Of a stretch of 64,000 nucleotides of DNA, positions 26,453 through 35,096 are shown one piece after another. The notes under the pieces are model-generated. The model did no database searches and had not been told where the DNA came from. It was given only the letters and a program-made list of their open reading frames with translations. Position numbers and translations under genes: made by a program. The stretch lies in the NCBI RefSeq assembly GCF_022815645.1, contig NZ_JALGRO010000010.1:24283-88282 (forward strand), given 5' to 3'. The first letter of the stretch is position 1; every line of letters starts with the position of its first letter. The DNA is from Curtobacterium sp. VKM Ac-2922 (GTDB taxonomy: Bacteria; Actinomycetota; Actinomycetes; Actinomycetales; Microbacteriaceae).

Positions 26453-26521
26453 TGCAACCTCCTCGCCGAAGTCGGTACCGTCGGGATGGGGGCGAAGGGG
26501 TCGTCCCCCGAGAGGGGAAAC

Positions 26522-27265
26522 GTGGACACATCACGTCGAGAGGACGGCCCGACCAGGCGCCAGATCCTCGCCTATGCCGGGATTGCGGCGGGTGCAACGG
26601 CGCTCGGCGGTCTCGGGTTCGGAGCGACGCCGGCATTCGCCGCGGTCGCCTGGCGGTACCCGTTCCGTGAGCGGCACACGATCTCGTCGGCGTTCGGTCC
26701 GCGTCAGTCGCCCGGGGACATCGGGAGTACCAACCACCAGGGGTTGGACTTCGCCGCGGGCACCGGAACGCAGATCTACGCGGTCGCGTCCGGAACGGTC
26801 GTCGAGACCAGCACGAACACCGGGTACGGCAACCTGACGCGCATCGATCACGGCGACGGGTACGTGAGCTGGTACGGACACCAGAGTGCCTTCCAGGTGT
26901 CCACCGGGGCGAAGGTCTCTGCAGGACAGAAGATCGGCCTCGTCGGGAGCACGGGGGTGTCCACCGGTGCGCACCTGCACCTCGGCATCACGAAGGACGG
27001 ATCGTTCATCGACCCGGCACCGCTGATCGAGGATGCGCCGCTCGCCAACGACACGTCGTCGCCGCCGCAGCAGCTCGATGACGAGCTGATCATCATCAAG
27101 TCGAGCGGGCGCGGGGCGGCTGTGGTGGGCCCCGGTTACTTCAACGCCCTGCCGACCGCCGAGTTCCAGGCGTGCGCCGTGGCGCTGCTCGGCGACCCGC
27201 TCATCGGCAACGACCGCGAGTTCGACGTGTGGAAGTCGATCGCCATCGGCGGCACCAAGGCCTGA
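26522..27265 (+). CDS. Secreted M23 family peptidase with C-terminal small repeated module
   Basis: 247 residues from the GTG at 26522. The N-terminus TRRQILAYAGIAAGATALGG, ending ATPAFAA, is a twin-arginine-like signal peptide. The LytM/M23 domain (about 45-165) has SAFGPRQSPGDIG, the zinc ligands in NHQGLDFAAG and GAHLHLG, so it is likely an active endopeptidase or lysin. After a linker a C-terminal 60-residue module (IIIKSSGRGAAVVGPGYFNA ending NDREFDVWKSIAIGG) is close to the whole protein encoded next at 27300-27479. That module may bind the cell wall (inference). Confidence 0.88.
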   Translation: MDTSRREDGPTRRQILAYAGIAAGATALGGLGFGATPAFAAVAWRYPFRERHTISSAFGPRQSPGDIGSTNHQGLDFAAGTGTQIYAVASGTVVETSTNTGYGNLTRIDHGDGYVSWYGHQSAFQVSTGAKVSAGQKIGLVGSTGVSTGAHLHLGITKDGSFIDPAPLIEDAPLANDTSSPPQQLDDELIIIKSSGRGAAVVGPGYFNALPTAEFQACAVALLGDPLIGNDREFDVWKSIAIGGTKA

Positions 27266-27299
27266 CGGCCGATCCCATCAACGCAGCAAGGAGAACATC

Positions 27300-27479
27300 A
27301 TGAAGCTCATCCAGTCCACCAACCGTGGCATCGCCGTCGTCGGAGCAGGGTACTTCCGCGGCCTCAAGAACCAGGAAGAACTGCAGGTCGCGATCAAGGC
27401 GTGGGGGCAGCCGGTCACGGGCAACGACCGCGAGTTCGATGTGTGGAAGGCCATCGCCCTGCAGGGCACCACAGCCTGA
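27300..27479 (+). CDS. Small free-standing copy of the M23 C-terminal module
   Basis: 59 residues, ATG at 27300 with AAGGAGA upstream. It reads MKLIQSTNRGIAVVGAGYFR and ends GNDREFDVWKAIALQGTTA. The match to the C-terminal module of the peptidase directly upstream is clear: GNDREFDVWK is identical in both. It has no signal peptide. Similar short modules occur in phage and actinobacterial lysins, as far as I recall. It is 34 nt downstream and probably co-transcribed. Role unknown. Confidence 0.82.
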   Translation: MKLIQSTNRGIAVVGAGYFRGLKNQEELQVAIKAWGQPVTGNDREFDVWKAIALQGTTA

Positions 27480-27504
27480 GAGGCTCGCATCGCACCCGCG
27501 TGAG

Positions 27505-27538
27505 GACATCGCGCCCCGTACTGCCGGGGCGCGATGTC
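27505..27538. terminator. Perfect 14-bp hairpin between convergent genes, recurring sequence
   Basis: Arms 27505-27518 and 27525-27538 (GACATCGCGCCCCG and its complement) enclose a 6-nt loop. It lies between the small module gene (+) and the MarR gene (-). The same arm sequence forms the hairpin at 45000-45029. Confidence 0.8.
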
Positions 27539-27601
27539 CGCAGCAGGGTGCGAAACGGACGTCCGCGGCGGGACCTGCGCGGCGCGCATGGGCGGGGCTT
27601 G

Positions 27602-28066
27602 TCAGAGACCCGGGTCGGTGGGGCCGAGCGCGTCCTGCATCCGTGCACTGACGGACCGCAGCGTGTCCGCGTCACCGGCCACGGGCCTCCAGAACAGGTG
27701 CTCGAGTGCCGCGGTGTGCGCGCGGATGCCGGCGAGCACCGCGCGGCGGCCGTCCGCGGTCATCACGACCCAGCTGCCTCGGCCGTCGGTGGGGCAGTCC
27801 GCGCGCTCGACCAGTCCGCGCGAGACCATGCGTGTGACCTGGTGGCTGACGCGGGACTTCTCCCAGCCGATGCCCGCCGCGACGTCGCGGACCCGCAGCC
27901 GGTGGTCGGGCTGTCGGTGCAGACCGATCAGGATCTCGAACTCCGGGATCGAGATGCCGGCACCCTGCTGCACGGCGTGGTCGAGCGCCCGGTCCAACCG
28001 GCGCCACACGTCGTGGTACGCGTCCCACGTCGCCCAGTCGTGACGGTCGGCCCCCTGCTTCGGCAT
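27602..28066 (-). CDS. MarR family transcriptional regulator
   Basis: 154 residues from the ATG at 28066. Winged-helix MarR domain: FEILIGLHRQPDHRLRVRDV, IGWEKSRVSHQVTRMVSRGL, and the wing with DGRGSWVVMTADG. It is divergent from putA across a 115-bp gap, so it may control putA and itself; that is inference. TACGCT lies 6 nt before the start, consistent with a leaderless message. Confidence 0.88.
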   Translation of the reverse strand: MPKQGADRHDWATWDAYHDVWRRLDRALDHAVQQGAGISIPEFEILIGLHRQPDHRLRVRDVAAGIGWEKSRVSHQVTRMVSRGLVERADCPTDGRGSWVVMTADGRRAVLAGIRAHTAALEHLFWRPVAGDADTLRSVSARMQDALGPTDPGL

Positions 28067-28072
28067 CCCCTC

Positions 28073-28175
28073 AGCGTATCCATGCGGACCGCAGGCGGCG
28101 CGACGCTGGCACATCACTGACACTTGGCGAGCACTCGGCGCGCTCCGAGGTGGCGTCGGCGCCCCCGCCTACGAT
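28073..28175. promoter_or_regulatory. Divergent leaderless promoters of marR-type gene and putA
   Basis: Minus strand: TACGCT (28073-28078), 6 nt before the regulator ATG. Plus strand: TACGAT (28170-28175), 6 nt before the putA ATG. The roughly 90 bp between them could hold a MarR operator, but I do not see a clear palindrome. Confidence 0.5.
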
Positions 28176-28181
28176 CGGAGC

Positions 28182-31100
28182 ATGCCGACCGCCCGCCTGA
28201 AGGACTGCACCGACGACGCCACCGCACTCGTGCGACGGTGGCTCGCGGCATCGGCGGACGTCAAGCCCGACCCCGGTGCAGCCCGTCTGGCCGAGGTGCT
28301 GCAGGACGACCAGGGACTCGACTTCACGCTCGGGTTCATCGACCGCGTGATCCGTCCCGACGACCCCCGCGTGGCGGCACGGCACCTCGAACAGCTCAGC
28401 CAGGGCGTGCCCGACGCGCTCGCCTGGTACCTGCGCGGCGCGGTGTCCTTCGGTGGTGGTTTCGCGACGATGGCGCCGTGGGCCGTCATCCCGACCGCGC
28501 GCCGGATCCTGCGCCGGATGACCGGTCACCTGGTCGTCGACGCCGCGCCCGCCAAGCTCGGACCGGCGCTCGCCAAGCTCCGCAGCGACGGCACCGAACT
28601 CGACGTCTCGCTGCTGGGCGGGCCGGTGCTCGGCAGCGCCGACAGCGACCGTCGGCTGCAGGGCGTGCAGGACCTGCTCGCGCGGGACGACGTCGACCGC
28701 GTGTCGGTGTCCATCGGATCCGTCGTGCCGCAGCCCGCGCCGTGGGCGTTCGACCAGACCGTGGCGCGCGCCGTCGACCGGCTGGTGCCCCTGTACCGCC
28801 TGGCCGCAGCGCGTCCCGAGCCCGCGACGATCACCCTCGACGTCGACGAGCACGGTGACACGGACCTGGCGGTCGCCGTGTTCCGCGCCGTGCTCGAGCG
28901 TCCCGAGTTCCACGCACTGCACGCCGGCATCACGCTGCAGGCGTACCTGCCCGACAGTGCCGCAGCACTCGAGACCCTGACGCAGTGGGCGCTCACGCGA
29001 CGTGCTCGTGGCGGTGCACCGATCACCGTGCGGCTCGTCAAGGGCGCGCACCTGGCGACCGAACACGTCGATGCGATCCTGCACGACTGGCCCCTGGCCA
29101 CCTGGGGCAGCAAGCGCGAGACCGACATGGCGTACCTGCGGATGCTCGACGCGGCGCTGACGCCAGAGCGCACCGACGCCGTCCGCATCGGGGTCGCGGG
29201 GCACAACCTGTTCGACCTGGCCACCGCGTGGGCGCTCGCACAGCGCCGGGGTGTCACCGACGCAGTGCACGTCGCGATGCTGCTCGGCATGACGGCCACG
29301 CACGCCGACGCCGTCCGCGCCGACGTCGGACGGGTCGTGCTCTCGACCCCCGTCGTGCACCCGGACGACTTCCGGTCCGCGATCGGGTACCTGGCGCGGC
29401 GGCTCCAGGAGCACGCCAGCGCCGACGGGTTCATGTCCTCCGCCTTCGCGATCGGCGACGACCCCGCCGCCTTCGACCGCGAGCACGCCCGCTGGACGGC
29501 TGCCGTCGACGCGCTCGACGCGCCCGTCCCGCCGACCAACCGCACGCAGGACCGCCGGCTGTCCCCGGGCGACCCCATCCCGCGCGACGCCTTCCGCAAC
29601 GCGCCCGTCACCGACCCGACGGTCCCGGCAAACCGGCAGTGGGCCGCCGACGTCCTGCGGCGGGTGCCCCGGTCGCAGCTCGGCGCGCAGACCATCCGCG
29701 GTTCGCGGGTGCTCGACCGCACCAAGCTCGAGCGGATCGTCCGCAGCACCGCCCAGGCCGGTGTCAACTGGGGGCGGCAGGACCCCGTCGACCGCGCCGA
29801 GCTGCTCGAGCTGATCGGCCACGAGCTCGAGGGCCGCCGCGCCGACCTGGTCGAGGTCGCCGTCGCCGAGACCGGTCTGACCCTCACCGAGGCCGACGCC
29901 GAGGTCAGCCGTGCGGTCGACTTCGCGCACCACTTCGCGGACCGCGCGCGCCACCTGGTGGACGTCACCGGTGCCGCCTTCGTCCCGCCCCGCCTGACCG
30001 TGGTGGTCCCGCAGTGGTCCGAGCCCGTCGCCGGTCCGGCCAGTGGCGTGCTGGCGGCGCTCGCCGCGGGCAGCGGGGTGCTGCTCAAGCCCGCTCCCCA
30101 TGCCAAGCGGTCCGCCGCGGTCGTGGCCGACGTGCTCTGGGACGCCGGAGTCCCGCACTCCCTGCTGCAGCTCGTCGACCTCGACGAGGACGTCCTCGGA
30201 CGGCAGCTCATCGCGCACGCCGCCGTCGACCGCATCGTGTTCGCCGGTGCTGCCGACACCGCCCGGTCGTTCACGTGGTGGCGCGCCGGGCTGCCCCTGA
30301 CCGCGGCGACCGGCGGCACGAACGTCGTGGTCGTCACCCCGTCGGCGGACGTCGACCTGGCCGTGCAGGACATTGTGCGGTCGGCCTTCGGTCGGGCAGG
30401 GCAGGGAGTCGATGCGGTGTCGCTCGTCGTGCTGGTCGGTTCCCTCGCCGACAGTGAACGCTTCCGTCGCGGACTGGTCGACGCCACCCGCACGATCCGG
30501 GTGGCGTGGCCGGACGACCCGACGGCGCAGATGGGTCCACTCGTCGCCGAGCCGACGGGTGCGGTCCTGCAGGCGCTGACGGAGCTCGGACCGGGGGAGT
30601 CCTGGTTGGTGCAGCCGGCGCCGCTCGACGACTCCGGACGGCTGTGGTCGCCGGGCATCCGCGACGGTGTCCGGCCGGGCAGCGACGCCCACCAGACCGC
30701 GCAGCCGGTGCCCGTGCTCGGCATCATGCGCGCGGAGACCCTCGACGACGCGATCGCGATCCAGAACGGCACCGACCACGGGCTGGTGGCGGGCCTGCAC
30801 TCGCTCGACGCCGACGAGGTCGGTGAGTGGGTCCAGCGGGTCCAGGCAGGCAGCCTCGTCGTCAACCGCCCCACCACCGGCGCGGTCGTCGGTCGGAACC
30901 CGCTCGGCGGGTGGAAGCGCTCCGCCGTCGGCACCGGTACCCGGCCGGGTGGCTCGATGTCCGTCGTCACGCTCGGCCGGTGGCAGCCCACGCCCCGCAC
31001 GGTCCACAAGAGCATCCAGCTGCACGGATTGTCGAACCGCGTGACTGCCGTGGTCGAGGCAGCGCGCAGTGGCCTGTCGTTCGAGGAGTTCGACCAGGTC

Positions 31101-31739
31101 CGCGCCGGGGCACTCAGCGACGTGCAGGCCCGGGCGGCCGAGTTCGGGGTCTCACGTGACCCCGCCGGCCTGGTCGTCGAGCGGAACGTGCTGCGGTGGC
31201 GTCCCCAGTCGGTGATCGTGCGGCAGGCCGAGGGCGCTTCGAACGGTGACCTGGTCCGGACCCTCGTCGCCGCCACGGCCAGTCGTGCGCACGTGCTGCT
31301 GAGCACCGCCCGCCCGCTGCCCGGGCCGCTCACGCAGCTGTTCGCAGCGCGCCGGGCGCCGCTCGACGTCGTCGACCACGTCGTCGAGTCGGACGACGAG
31401 TTCCTGCGCCGGGCGGCGTCGGGGGCGGTGTTCCAGGACGACTGGTCGAACCCCGACGACCAGCCCCAGGACGCCATCGACGTCGTGCTCGCCCAGGGAC
31501 AGGACCGGCCGCGTCACACCGCGTTCGGCGGACCCGGGGCGCGCATCCGTCTGGTCGGCGGTGATCCGCTGGCGCTCGAGGAAGCCCTGGGGGCGAGCAT
31601 CGACGTCGCGATCCACGCGGCGCCGGTGGTCGAGGCCGGGTTGATCGAGATGCTGGCCTACCTCCGCGAGCAGTCCGTCTCGATCACCGCGCACCGCTTC
31701 GGCGAGGTGGACACCGAGTTCAGCGACCTGCGCGTCTGA
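28182..31739 (+). CDS. putA: PutA: proline dehydrogenase with degenerate aldehyde dehydrogenase domain
   Basis: 1185 residues. The proline dehydrogenase domain (about 40-440) looks intact: VRLVKGAHLATEHVDA, GSKRETDMAYLRMLD, RIGVAGHNLFDLATA and the substrate-binding YLARRLQEHAS. The aldehyde dehydrogenase-like domain (about 500-960) keeps the fold motifs but not the catalysts. The nucleophile motif GQKCSA reads GQGVDA (Val743), the general-base motif AETSGKN reads AATGGTN (Ala709), WNFP reads WSEP (Ser613) and the NAD-ribose motif EXFGP reads QPVP (841-844). It probably oxidises proline to pyrroline-5-carboxylate but cannot finish the step to glutamate. A C-terminal extension of about 220 residues follows. 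Confidence 0.88.
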   Translation: MPTARLKDCTDDATALVRRWLAASADVKPDPGAARLAEVLQDDQGLDFTLGFIDRVIRPDDPRVAARHLEQLSQGVPDALAWYLRGAVSFGGGFATMAPWAVIPTARRILRRMTGHLVVDAAPAKLGPALAKLRSDGTELDVSLLGGPVLGSADSDRRLQGVQDLLARDDVDRVSVSIGSVVPQPAPWAFDQTVARAVDRLVPLYRLAAARPEPATITLDVDEHGDTDLAVAVFRAVLERPEFHALHAGITLQAYLPDSAAALETLTQWALTRRARGGAPITVRLVKGAHLATEHVDAILHDWPLATWGSKRETDMAYLRMLDAALTPERTDAVRIGVAGHNLFDLATAWALAQRRGVTDAVHVAMLLGMTATHADAVRADVGRVVLSTPVVHPDDFRSAIGYLARRLQEHASADGFMSSAFAIGDDPAAFDREHARWTAAVDALDAPVPPTNRTQDRRLSPGDPIPRDAFRNAPVTDPTVPANRQWAADVLRRVPRSQLGAQTIRGSRVLDRTKLERIVRSTAQAGVNWGRQDPVDRAELLELIGHELEGRRADLVEVAVAETGLTLTEADAEVSRAVDFAHHFADRARHLVDVTGAAFVPPRLTVVVPQWSEPVAGPASGVLAALAAGSGVLLKPAPHAKRSAAVVADVLWDAGVPHSLLQLVDLDEDVLGRQLIAHAAVDRIVFAGAADTARSFTWWRAGLPLTAATGGTNVVVVTPSADVDLAVQDIVRSAFGRAGQGVDAVSLVVLVGSLADSERFRRGLVDATRTIRVAWPDDPTAQMGPLVAEPTGAVLQALTELGPGESWLVQPAPLDDSGRLWSPGIRDGVRPGSDAHQTAQPVPVLGIMRAETLDDAIAIQNGTDHGLVAGLHSLDADEVGEWVQRVQAGSLVVNRPTTGAVVGRNPLGGWKRSAVGTGTRPGGSMSVVTLGRWQPTPRTVHKSIQLHGLSNRVTAVVEAARSGLSFEEFDQVRAGALSDVQARAAEFGVSRDPAGLVVERNVLRWRPQSVIVRQAEGASNGDLVRTLVAATASRAHVLLSTARPLPGPLTQLFAARRAPLDVVDHVVESDDEFLRRAASGAVFQDDWSNPDDQPQDAIDVVLAQGQDRPRHTAFGGPGARIRLVGGDPLALEEALGASIDVAIHAAPVVEAGLIEMLAYLREQSVSITAHRFGEVDTEFSDLRV

Positions 31740-31810
31740 ACCGACCCGCGCGCATCCGGTCGAGCAGGTCGTTCCGCCAGTCGGTCACCCGTTCATTCTC
31801 CCAGGAATCC

Positions 31811-32563
31811 ATGAGGATCATGCACTTTCGTGGCCGGATGGCTGACGACCGCACCCTCGTCGCCGACGGCCTGCGCAACGCGCGCGACCTCGGCGGACTG
31901 CCACGACGCTCGGGTGGGACGACGCCGCGCGGCCGGTACTTCCGGTCCGAGTCCGTGGACCGGCTCACCGAACGGGGATGGGACGCGGTCCGCGATGCGG
32001 GCATCCGCACGGTCGTCGACCTGCGGACGCCCGAGGAGCGCGCGCAGGACACGAACGATCGGCCCGAGTGGCTGACGACGGTGGCGGTCGACCACGACGA
32101 CCTGCAGGACACCGCGTTCTGGTCCGGCTACTGGTCGAACGGCCTGGTCGGCACGCCCCTGTACTACGGTCCGCACCTGGACCGGAAGCCGGAGCGCACG
32201 GCCGCGGCCCTGGCAGCGCTGGCGCGGGCCGCACCGGGAGGTGCGATGTTCCACTGCGCCGGCGGCCGGGACCGTACGGGCATCGTCGCGCTGGTGCTGT
32301 TGGCCCTGGCGGACGTCGAGCCGCAGGCGATCGTCGACGACTACCTGCGCACCCTGCAGGTGTCGAACGACCTGTTCGCCGCGATGGGCGTGCAGGGACA
32401 GGAAGCCCGCATTCAGGCACTGTGCGCGGAGCACGGCACCACCGTCGCCGACGCGTTCCGCGCCGTCGTCGCCGACTTCGACGCAGACCGGTTCGCCGCC
32501 CGGTCCGGTCTCGACGCAGACCACCTGGAGGCTCTGCGCACCTTCCGCGCGCCCGTCACCTGA
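31811..32563 (+). CDS. Tyrosine-protein phosphatase (DSP-like)
   Basis: 250 residues. The active-site signature FHCAGGRDRTGIVALVL contains HCxxGxxRTG, and the N-terminal NARDLGGLPRRSGG with RYFRSESV is typical of the PTP/LipA-type family (PF13350). No signal peptide, so cytosolic. Substrate unknown; phospho-Tyr, phospho-Ser or phosphoinositide are possible. In-frame ATGs at 31820 and 31838 could also start it. A paralog lies at 58828-59601. Its stop is only 13 nt from the stop of the convergent gene. Confidence 0.85.
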   Translation: MRIMHFRGRMADDRTLVADGLRNARDLGGLPRRSGGTTPRGRYFRSESVDRLTERGWDAVRDAGIRTVVDLRTPEERAQDTNDRPEWLTTVAVDHDDLQDTAFWSGYWSNGLVGTPLYYGPHLDRKPERTAAALAALARAAPGGAMFHCAGGRDRTGIVALVLLALADVEPQAIVDDYLRTLQVSNDLFAAMGVQGQEARIQALCAEHGTTVADAFRAVVADFDADRFAARSGLDADHLEALRTFRAPVT

Positions 32564-32576
32564 GCGCGGGGCCGGT

Positions 32577-32777
32577 TCAGTCCTCGGTGTCGCCGGCCTC
32601 TTCGGACTCGACGCCGGTCTCGTCCATGCGATCGCGCAGGTGGTCGGCCATCGACGCGGCGCCCTCGTGTCCGTGGTCGTGGTTGACCTGCTCGATCAGG
32701 CCCGACAGCTTCTCGTGGTTGGTGGCGTCGGTGGCACCGTCCATGACGGGCTCGGTCTGTTCCTCGTTGTTGCTCAT
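32577..32777 (-). CDS. Hypothetical small acidic protein
   Basis: 66 residues, rich in Asp, Glu, His and Asn, with DATNHEKLSGLIEQVNHDHG and MADHLRDRMDETG. No membrane segment or known domain. The pattern of a short acidic helix pair is seen in many actinobacterial unknowns. TAGCGT lies 7 nt before the ATG at 32777, supporting the start and expression. Confidence 0.7.
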   Translation of the reverse strand: MSNNEEQTEPVMDGATDATNHEKLSGLIEQVNHDHGHEGAASMADHLRDRMDETGVESEEAGDTED

Positions 32778-32784
32778 GCACTGG

Positions 32785-32790
32785 ACGCTA
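32785..32790 (-). promoter_or_regulatory. -10 box, leaderless start of small acidic gene
   Basis: TAGCGT on the minus strand, 7 nt before the ATG at 32777. Confidence 0.45.
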
Positions 32791-32948
32791 CGCGGCGATC
32801 CGGAGAGCGCGTCTCGGTCTGGCCGTTTGACGCCCGAAGTGGGGTACGGACCTGTCTGTCCCCCTTAGTGCGGACCGGGTAGTGTCGTCGTCAGCGAGCC
32901 ACCCCGATCGGCGGGTCCCCTGCCCACCGAGGCTCGCCAGAGCGTCGA

Positions 32949-32989
32949 CGCTCCGGCTCTTGAGCGTCCCCTGTGCTCGAGCCGGAGCG
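32949..32989. terminator. Hairpin downstream of the membrane protein gene at 33024
   Basis: Exact 11-bp arms CGCTCCGGCTC (32949-32959) and its complement (32979-32989). It follows the stop of the minus-strand gene at 33024 by 34 nt. Confidence 0.65.
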
Positions 32990-33023
32990 CGACAGCCCCG
33001 TCGTCCGGCCGTCGCAGGACCGG

Positions 33024-33365
33024 CTAGTGTCGACGACCCGTGCCGACCAGCGCGACCTCGGCGATCGTGAACGCCGTCGCGAGCACGACCTGTCGCAGAG
33101 CCACCCGGCGCCACGGAGCCGGCGCGACCAGCAGCGGCAGCATCGTCACGGCGTGCGCGGCGTCGATCGCGGCACCGATGGTGTGGGCGTTCCCGGAACC
33201 GGCGCGGGCGAGCACCCCGGCCTGCACGACCTGGCGCACGCCGATCACCCGGTGGAAGGTCGCCGTCCGCCGGTCCCGACCCGAGCGGATGAGGTGCAGG
33301 GCGCCGAGGACGGCGCGGGCTCCCTCGACGGCGGTCGCGGACGAGTGGCCTTCGTGTGCGCTCAT
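33024..33365 (-). CDS. Hypothetical small membrane protein (DUF4267-like)
   Basis: 113 residues from the ATG at 33365. GARAVLGALHLIRSGRDRRT, then FHRVIGVRQVVQAGVLARAG and two hydrophobic helices (about residues 63-83 and 92-107). The order resembles DUF4267-like or other small four-helix membrane proteins; the assignment is weak. TACAAC lies 6 nt before the start codon. Confidence 0.65.
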   Translation of the reverse strand: MSAHEGHSSATAVEGARAVLGALHLIRSGRDRRTATFHRVIGVRQVVQAGVLARAGSGNAHTIGAAIDAAHAVTMLPLLVAPAPWRRVALRQVVLATAFTIAEVALVGTGRRH

Positions 33366-33443
33366 GCCCCCGTTGTACCGGCTCGGCCGGAGAACCAGCA
33401 GGGTCCGGGCGCCGTGGGCCTGGTCGGCGGGCAGACTGGGCCG

Positions 33444-34073
33444 ATGGAGACCCGCGACCAGGACGACGTCGAACACGACGACGTCGAACCGGCACCGCCG
33501 AGCTGGGTGCTGCGGACGCCGACCCGGCAGCACGAGGTGTGGACGGTGCCGCTGTTCACCGTCGCCCTCGCCGTTGCGGTCGTCATCGTGGGTGTCGTGG
33601 TCGGCAGTGCGTTCGGAGCCATCGTCGCCATCGTGACCGGGGGGCCCGTGGCGGTCGGCGCGGTCGTGCTGGCCGTGGCCGGGCGACGGGCGTTCGTCGA
33701 GCAGTCCCGCGCGGCGTCGTGGCGCTTCCACCAGGTCGGCGTCCTGATGGCCTTCGGCACGGGGACGCTCGTCGCGCTCGCGGCTCTGACCGTCGGGACG
33801 CTCCTCGGGATCTTCCCGGGTGTGCTCGGCGTGAGCATCGTGGCGTTCTCGAACGCCCGGTCCGTCCCGCGCTTCGACCGGCTCGTCGCCGCTGTGACGG
33901 CCCTGGTCCTGGCGTTCGGCGCGGCGGTGCTGGTCGTGCTCGGGCTGACGCTCCAGACGATCACTGCTGATCGGTCCGCCGTGTGGGTGGGCGCCGGATG
34001 GTTCGTGGCCGTCATCGCCGCGGTCGTGGCGGTCGTGCAGTTCCGCGCTGCAGCCCGGGCACCGCGCGACTGA
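33444..34073 (+). CDS. Hypothetical membrane protein with four helices
   Basis: 209 residues from the ATG at 33444. A 35-residue acidic N-terminus (METRDQDDVEHDDVEPAPPS) precedes helices at about residues 34-60, 61-78, 95-130, 139-163 and 172-195. No family recognised. A weak -10-like CAGACT is 6 nt upstream. The gene ends just before the 61-bp repeat array. Confidence 0.7.
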   Translation: METRDQDDVEHDDVEPAPPSWVLRTPTRQHEVWTVPLFTVALAVAVVIVGVVVGSAFGAIVAIVTGGPVAVGAVVLAVAGRRAFVEQSRAASWRFHQVGVLMAFGTGTLVALAALTVGTLLGIFPGVLGVSIVAFSNARSVPRFDRLVAAVTALVLAFGAAVLVVLGLTLQTITADRSAVWVGAGWFVAVIAAVVAVVQFRAAARAPRD

Positions 34074-34110
34074 CCATCTGCGAGTCCGGGTTCGGCCTCG
34101 GCCGCCGCCC

Positions 34111-34271
34111 GCGCGACATCCACGGTGTCGTACGACATCGGCGCTGTCGTTCCGGTGGCGGCCCGCGGCCCGCGCGACATCCACGGTGTCGTACGACATC
34201 GGCGCTGTCGTTCCGGTGGCGGCCCGCGGCCCGCGCGACATCCACGGTGTCGTACGACATCGATCCTGTCG
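34111..34271. repeat. 61-bp tandem repeat array with regularly spaced CGACA/TGTCG half-sites
   Basis: Two complete 61-bp units (34111-34171, 34172-34232) and a third partial unit (34233-34271). Each unit holds CGACA-7 nt-TGTCG-2 nt-CGACA-7 nt-TGTCG, so the centre is the palindrome TGTCGTACGACA. In the third copy the last 7-nt spacer differs (TCGATCC instead of TCGGCGC) but both half-sites and the spacing are kept. It lies between convergent genes and encodes nothing that I can support. Confidence 0.9.
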
Positions 34272-34295
34272 CACCAGCACCAGCACCAGCACCAG
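34272..34295. repeat. CACCAG hexamer repeat
   Basis: Four exact CACCAG copies directly after the 61-bp array and 15 nt before the stop of the DUF2071 gene. A simple-sequence tract. Confidence 0.85.
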
Positions 34296-34310
34296 CACCC
34301 CGCCGGCGCG

Positions 34311-35096
34311 TCAGCCCCGACCAGCGCCGAACCGCGTCGTCACACCGGGCGAGTACAGCACCGAGTCCGGCGCGAGCGTCGTCAGCGCGAAGGGCAGCCC
34401 CGCCGCACGGACCAGGTCGTCCCGCAGCGACACCACCGAGGCCCGGTGCAGCTCCCACGACGCGTGCTCGTTCGGCCAGAACTGCGTGCGCCCGGCGCGG
34501 TGCACGTGCATGCCCCACCGCGCCGTCAGGAACGTCTCGAGCGCCGTCGGCTCCGCGACCTGCGGCTCGACCCGTACGTCGAACGTCGAGCGCACGTGGG
34601 TGCCGTGCCGCCGCATCGCGTAGCCGACGCGTCCGTCGCGCTTGCGGGTCTCGGCGTCCGCCCACCAGTACGGCAGGCCGGTGGCCACGCGTGCGCCGAG
34701 CGTGGGCAGGAACTTCCCCGCGTCGAGCGACAGGAACGCGACACCCCGCCGGCCCTGGTCGTCCCGCGTGTAGACGCGCACGTTCACCTCGACGAAGTCC
34801 CCGATGCTGCCGGTGCGCCCGAGCCGACCGAGCGGCGGGAACCGAGTGTCGGTGAAGTGGAAGCCGATCAGCCCGACCCACGTGGTGACACCGTCGTCGC
34901 TGCCGTCGAGTGCCATGGTGTCCGGACGGGTGCCGGCCGGCAGCAGCGGCGCCACGGCCGACACGTCGACCCGCCAGTGCACGAACACCACGTCGAGCCA
35001 GTCCTGCGAGATCCACGGACGGCCGGTCAGGGCCGGCGCGGCCGACGACACGGCCTGGAGGCCCGACCCGCCTCCGTCGATCCGGCCGGCGGTCAC
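34311..35096 (-). CDS. DUF2071 family protein (YqjF-like)
   Basis: 261 residues, GTG at 35096. Family motifs: [50 protein letters not shown] and [20 protein letters not shown]. No signal or membrane segment. DUF2071 proteins have a fold related to acetoacetate decarboxylase and unknown function. The start overlaps the stop of the nitroreductase gene (GTGA), so they are co-expressed. Confidence 0.85.
   Translation of the reverse strand: MTAGRIDGGGSGLQAVSSAAPALTGRPWISQDWLDVVFVHWRVDVSAVAPLLPAGTRPDTMALDGSDDGVTTWVGLIGFHFTDTRFPPLGRLGRTGSIGDFVEVNVRVYTRDDQGRRGVAFLSLDAGKFLPTLGARVATGLPYWWADAETRKRDGRVGYAMRRHGTHVRSTFDVRVEPQVAEPTALETFLTARWGMHVHRAGRTQFWPNEHASWELHRASVVSLRDDLVRAAGLPFALTTLAPDSVLYSPGVTTRFGAGRG

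Noticed and set aside
26406..26521. Possible c-di-AMP (ydaO-type) riboswitch upstream of the M23 peptidase
   Set aside because: Such switches precede cell-wall hydrolases in actinobacteria, but I could not find the conserved core elements. Only a simple inverted repeat is visible.
28071..31025. A very long open frame on the minus strand opposite putA (over 980 codons)
   Set aside because: Antisense frames stay open in very GC-rich genes. The translation is low-complexity Arg/Gly/Asp/Val-rich with no domain, while the plus strand encodes a clear PutA.
34111..34295. CRISPR array
   Set aside because: The 61-bp units are direct copies without variable spacers of 30-40 bp, the hexamers are simple sequence, and no cas gene is present.
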